NCBI GenBank assembly: GCA_014925825.1 | Contig: JACGCK010000252.1 | Coordinates: 1 to 58,705 of the forward strand | Direction: 5' to 3' | DNA: 58,705 nt | DNA from: Pholiota molesta | Lineage: Eukaryota; Basidiomycota; Agaricomycetes; Agaricales; Strophariaceae | In this document: piece after piece, positions 57,837 through 58,705 of the stretch | Layout: every line of letters starts with the position of its first letter | How positions within the stretch are numbered: position 1 is the first letter of the stretch | Position numbers and translations under genes: made by a program | The notes under the pieces: model-generated | The model's database searches: none | What the model saw: the letters and a program-made list of their open reading frames with translations, nothing else | What the model was told of the DNA's origin: nothing

Positions 57837-58705
57837 GACGACCGCCCGCCCTTCGATTCCTGCGACGAATTTGAAAGAGCGCATCGCCGCCCTCGAGCAG
57901 CGAAATGCGGAGAAAGGCGCCGCTCGGCCAACGTCCCCGACCCCGGCGGTGTCGGCGCCAACGGCTTCCGGGACAAGATTGCGAAGTTCGAGAAAAAGGG
58001 CGGTGTGCCCGTTCCGAGGGGCAGTTTTGGACTGGGGGCGCCGCCGGCGTCGGACGGGCCACGGAGACGAGGGGAGCTCTATGGCAATCGCATTCCAGCG
58101 CCGGCCAGAGCGGTTAGCGTGGGTGGCAGTATACTGCCCAGCACGCGCGCGAGCTCGCCGACCGACACGTTGGGTGTCATCTCACCTGGCGCATCGCCCA
58201 CTTTTGGAGCGGGCGATCGAAGGTCTTTTTCCCTCTCGAGTGTCATGAGTGATGGCGACACCTCGATGACTATACTCCATTTCGTCACCCACTTTCGCTT
58301 TCCCTCTAGAATCGCCTGAATCTGTCATTTCAGCAGCGAATCATCTTGAAGCAACACTTACATCGTCCCAGTTGAAGACGTTCCTGGATCCAACAGGCTG
58401 CATATTCTGCGCGGGACGTCCTTTCAAAAGGCACTTGAAATTGCAAAGACTGCGGAAACTGCCAAACTTGAAGCCAACGAGCCCCGACAACAATCGCACG
58501 ATAATGAAGAGGCAGAGGCAAATCCTTTGCCTGCTATCGTCGTATCTTCCGAGGATGCTGTCCCACCTGCGATGCACGATTCGCCGACCGTGGCCTCCGC
58601 GGCGTCTTCCACCTGTCCCTGCGGTCTCCACAACCACACAACCCGAATCAAGGGCTCGGATATGCTATTACAAACAAGAAAGATGTTACAAATCCTCGAG
58701 TCGCG
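57837..58705 (+). CDS. 5' part of an unknown protein with a short coiled coil; continues past the window; frame breaks present
   Basis: From a likely intron acceptor at about 57836 the frame reads TNLKERIAALEQRNAEKGAA then SPTP. Near 57944 one base appears missing, after which the protein goes on as GVGANGFRDKIAKFEKKGG, VPRGSFGLGAPPASDG, GELYGNRIPAPARAVSVGGS and AGDRRSFSLSSVMSDGD. Later segments in other frames still look coding (ESPESVISAANHLEATL, then FQKALEIAKTAETAKLEANE), reached by introns or more indels that I cannot resolve. The RDKIAKFEKKGG block looks conserved. The protein is Ser/Pro-rich and disordered-looking, with no enzyme domain in the visible part. The 3' end lies beyond 58705. 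Confidence 0.6.

Overview
The window reads as nuclear DNA of a filamentous basidiomycete, most likely an Agaricomycete. Genes are dense on both strands and are split by short GT-AG introns, mostly 45-80 nt. The gene set is typically fungal: MDM12, ELP3, a QDE-1-type RNA-dependent RNA polymerase, an isoamyl-alcohol-oxidase-like flavoprotein, F-box/LRR-type proteins, and mucin-like or jelly-roll-like single-pass membrane proteins. I see no rRNA, tRNA, CRISPR or prokaryotic feature. Exon boundaries were rebuilt by hand from reading frame, splice consensus and known family motifs. Starts are the least certain part.

Layout. 1-1418: truncated and frameshifted pogo/Tigger-type transposase. 2233-3535: secreted-looking protein with an RS/SP-rich tail of three 35-residue repeats. 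3895-4300: decayed copy of the small membrane-protein gene at 40659-41180. 4619-6742: coiled-coil protein with one apparent frameshift. 7005-9674 (-): FAD-linked oxidoreductase with many introns. 12251-19036: three lineage-type unknown proteins, one a single-pass membrane protein. 20430-26311: a housekeeping block of UPF1 (-), U2AF1 (+, divergent from UPF1 across about 180 bp) and ALG14 (-). 28833-30761: mucin-like single-pass membrane protein. 32002-34109 (-): acyl-CoA oxidase-like. 35659-42982: F-box protein, small ORF, tetraspan-like protein, small membrane protein and a second F-box-like protein. 43698-50173: MDM12, ELP3 (-), HYPK (-) and an SDR-like reductase. 50461-54511 (-): RNA-dependent RNA polymerase of the RNA-silencing pathway. 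55146-57461: TRF4/PAPD5-type nucleotidyltransferase with about ten frame breaks. 57837-58705: 5' part of another gene that runs off the window.

How the genes relate. Several genes act in RNA metabolism: UPF1 in nonsense-mediated decay, U2AF1 in splicing, the RdRP in silencing, the TRF4-like enzyme in nuclear RNA surveillance and ELP3 in wobble-uridine modification. Nothing in the layout shows co-regulation beyond the short divergent promoters.

The most useful signal is the pattern of lesions. UPF1, the 4619 gene, the TRF4-like gene and the last partial gene all show apparent one-base losses, many inside homopolymer runs and strongly concentrated after 55 kb. The intervening genes ELP3, ALG14, U2AF1, HYPK, MDM12 and acyl-CoA oxidase can be joined into uninterrupted frames. 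Either the last 3 kb is poorly resolved sequence, or the TRF4-like gene is a fresh pseudogene.
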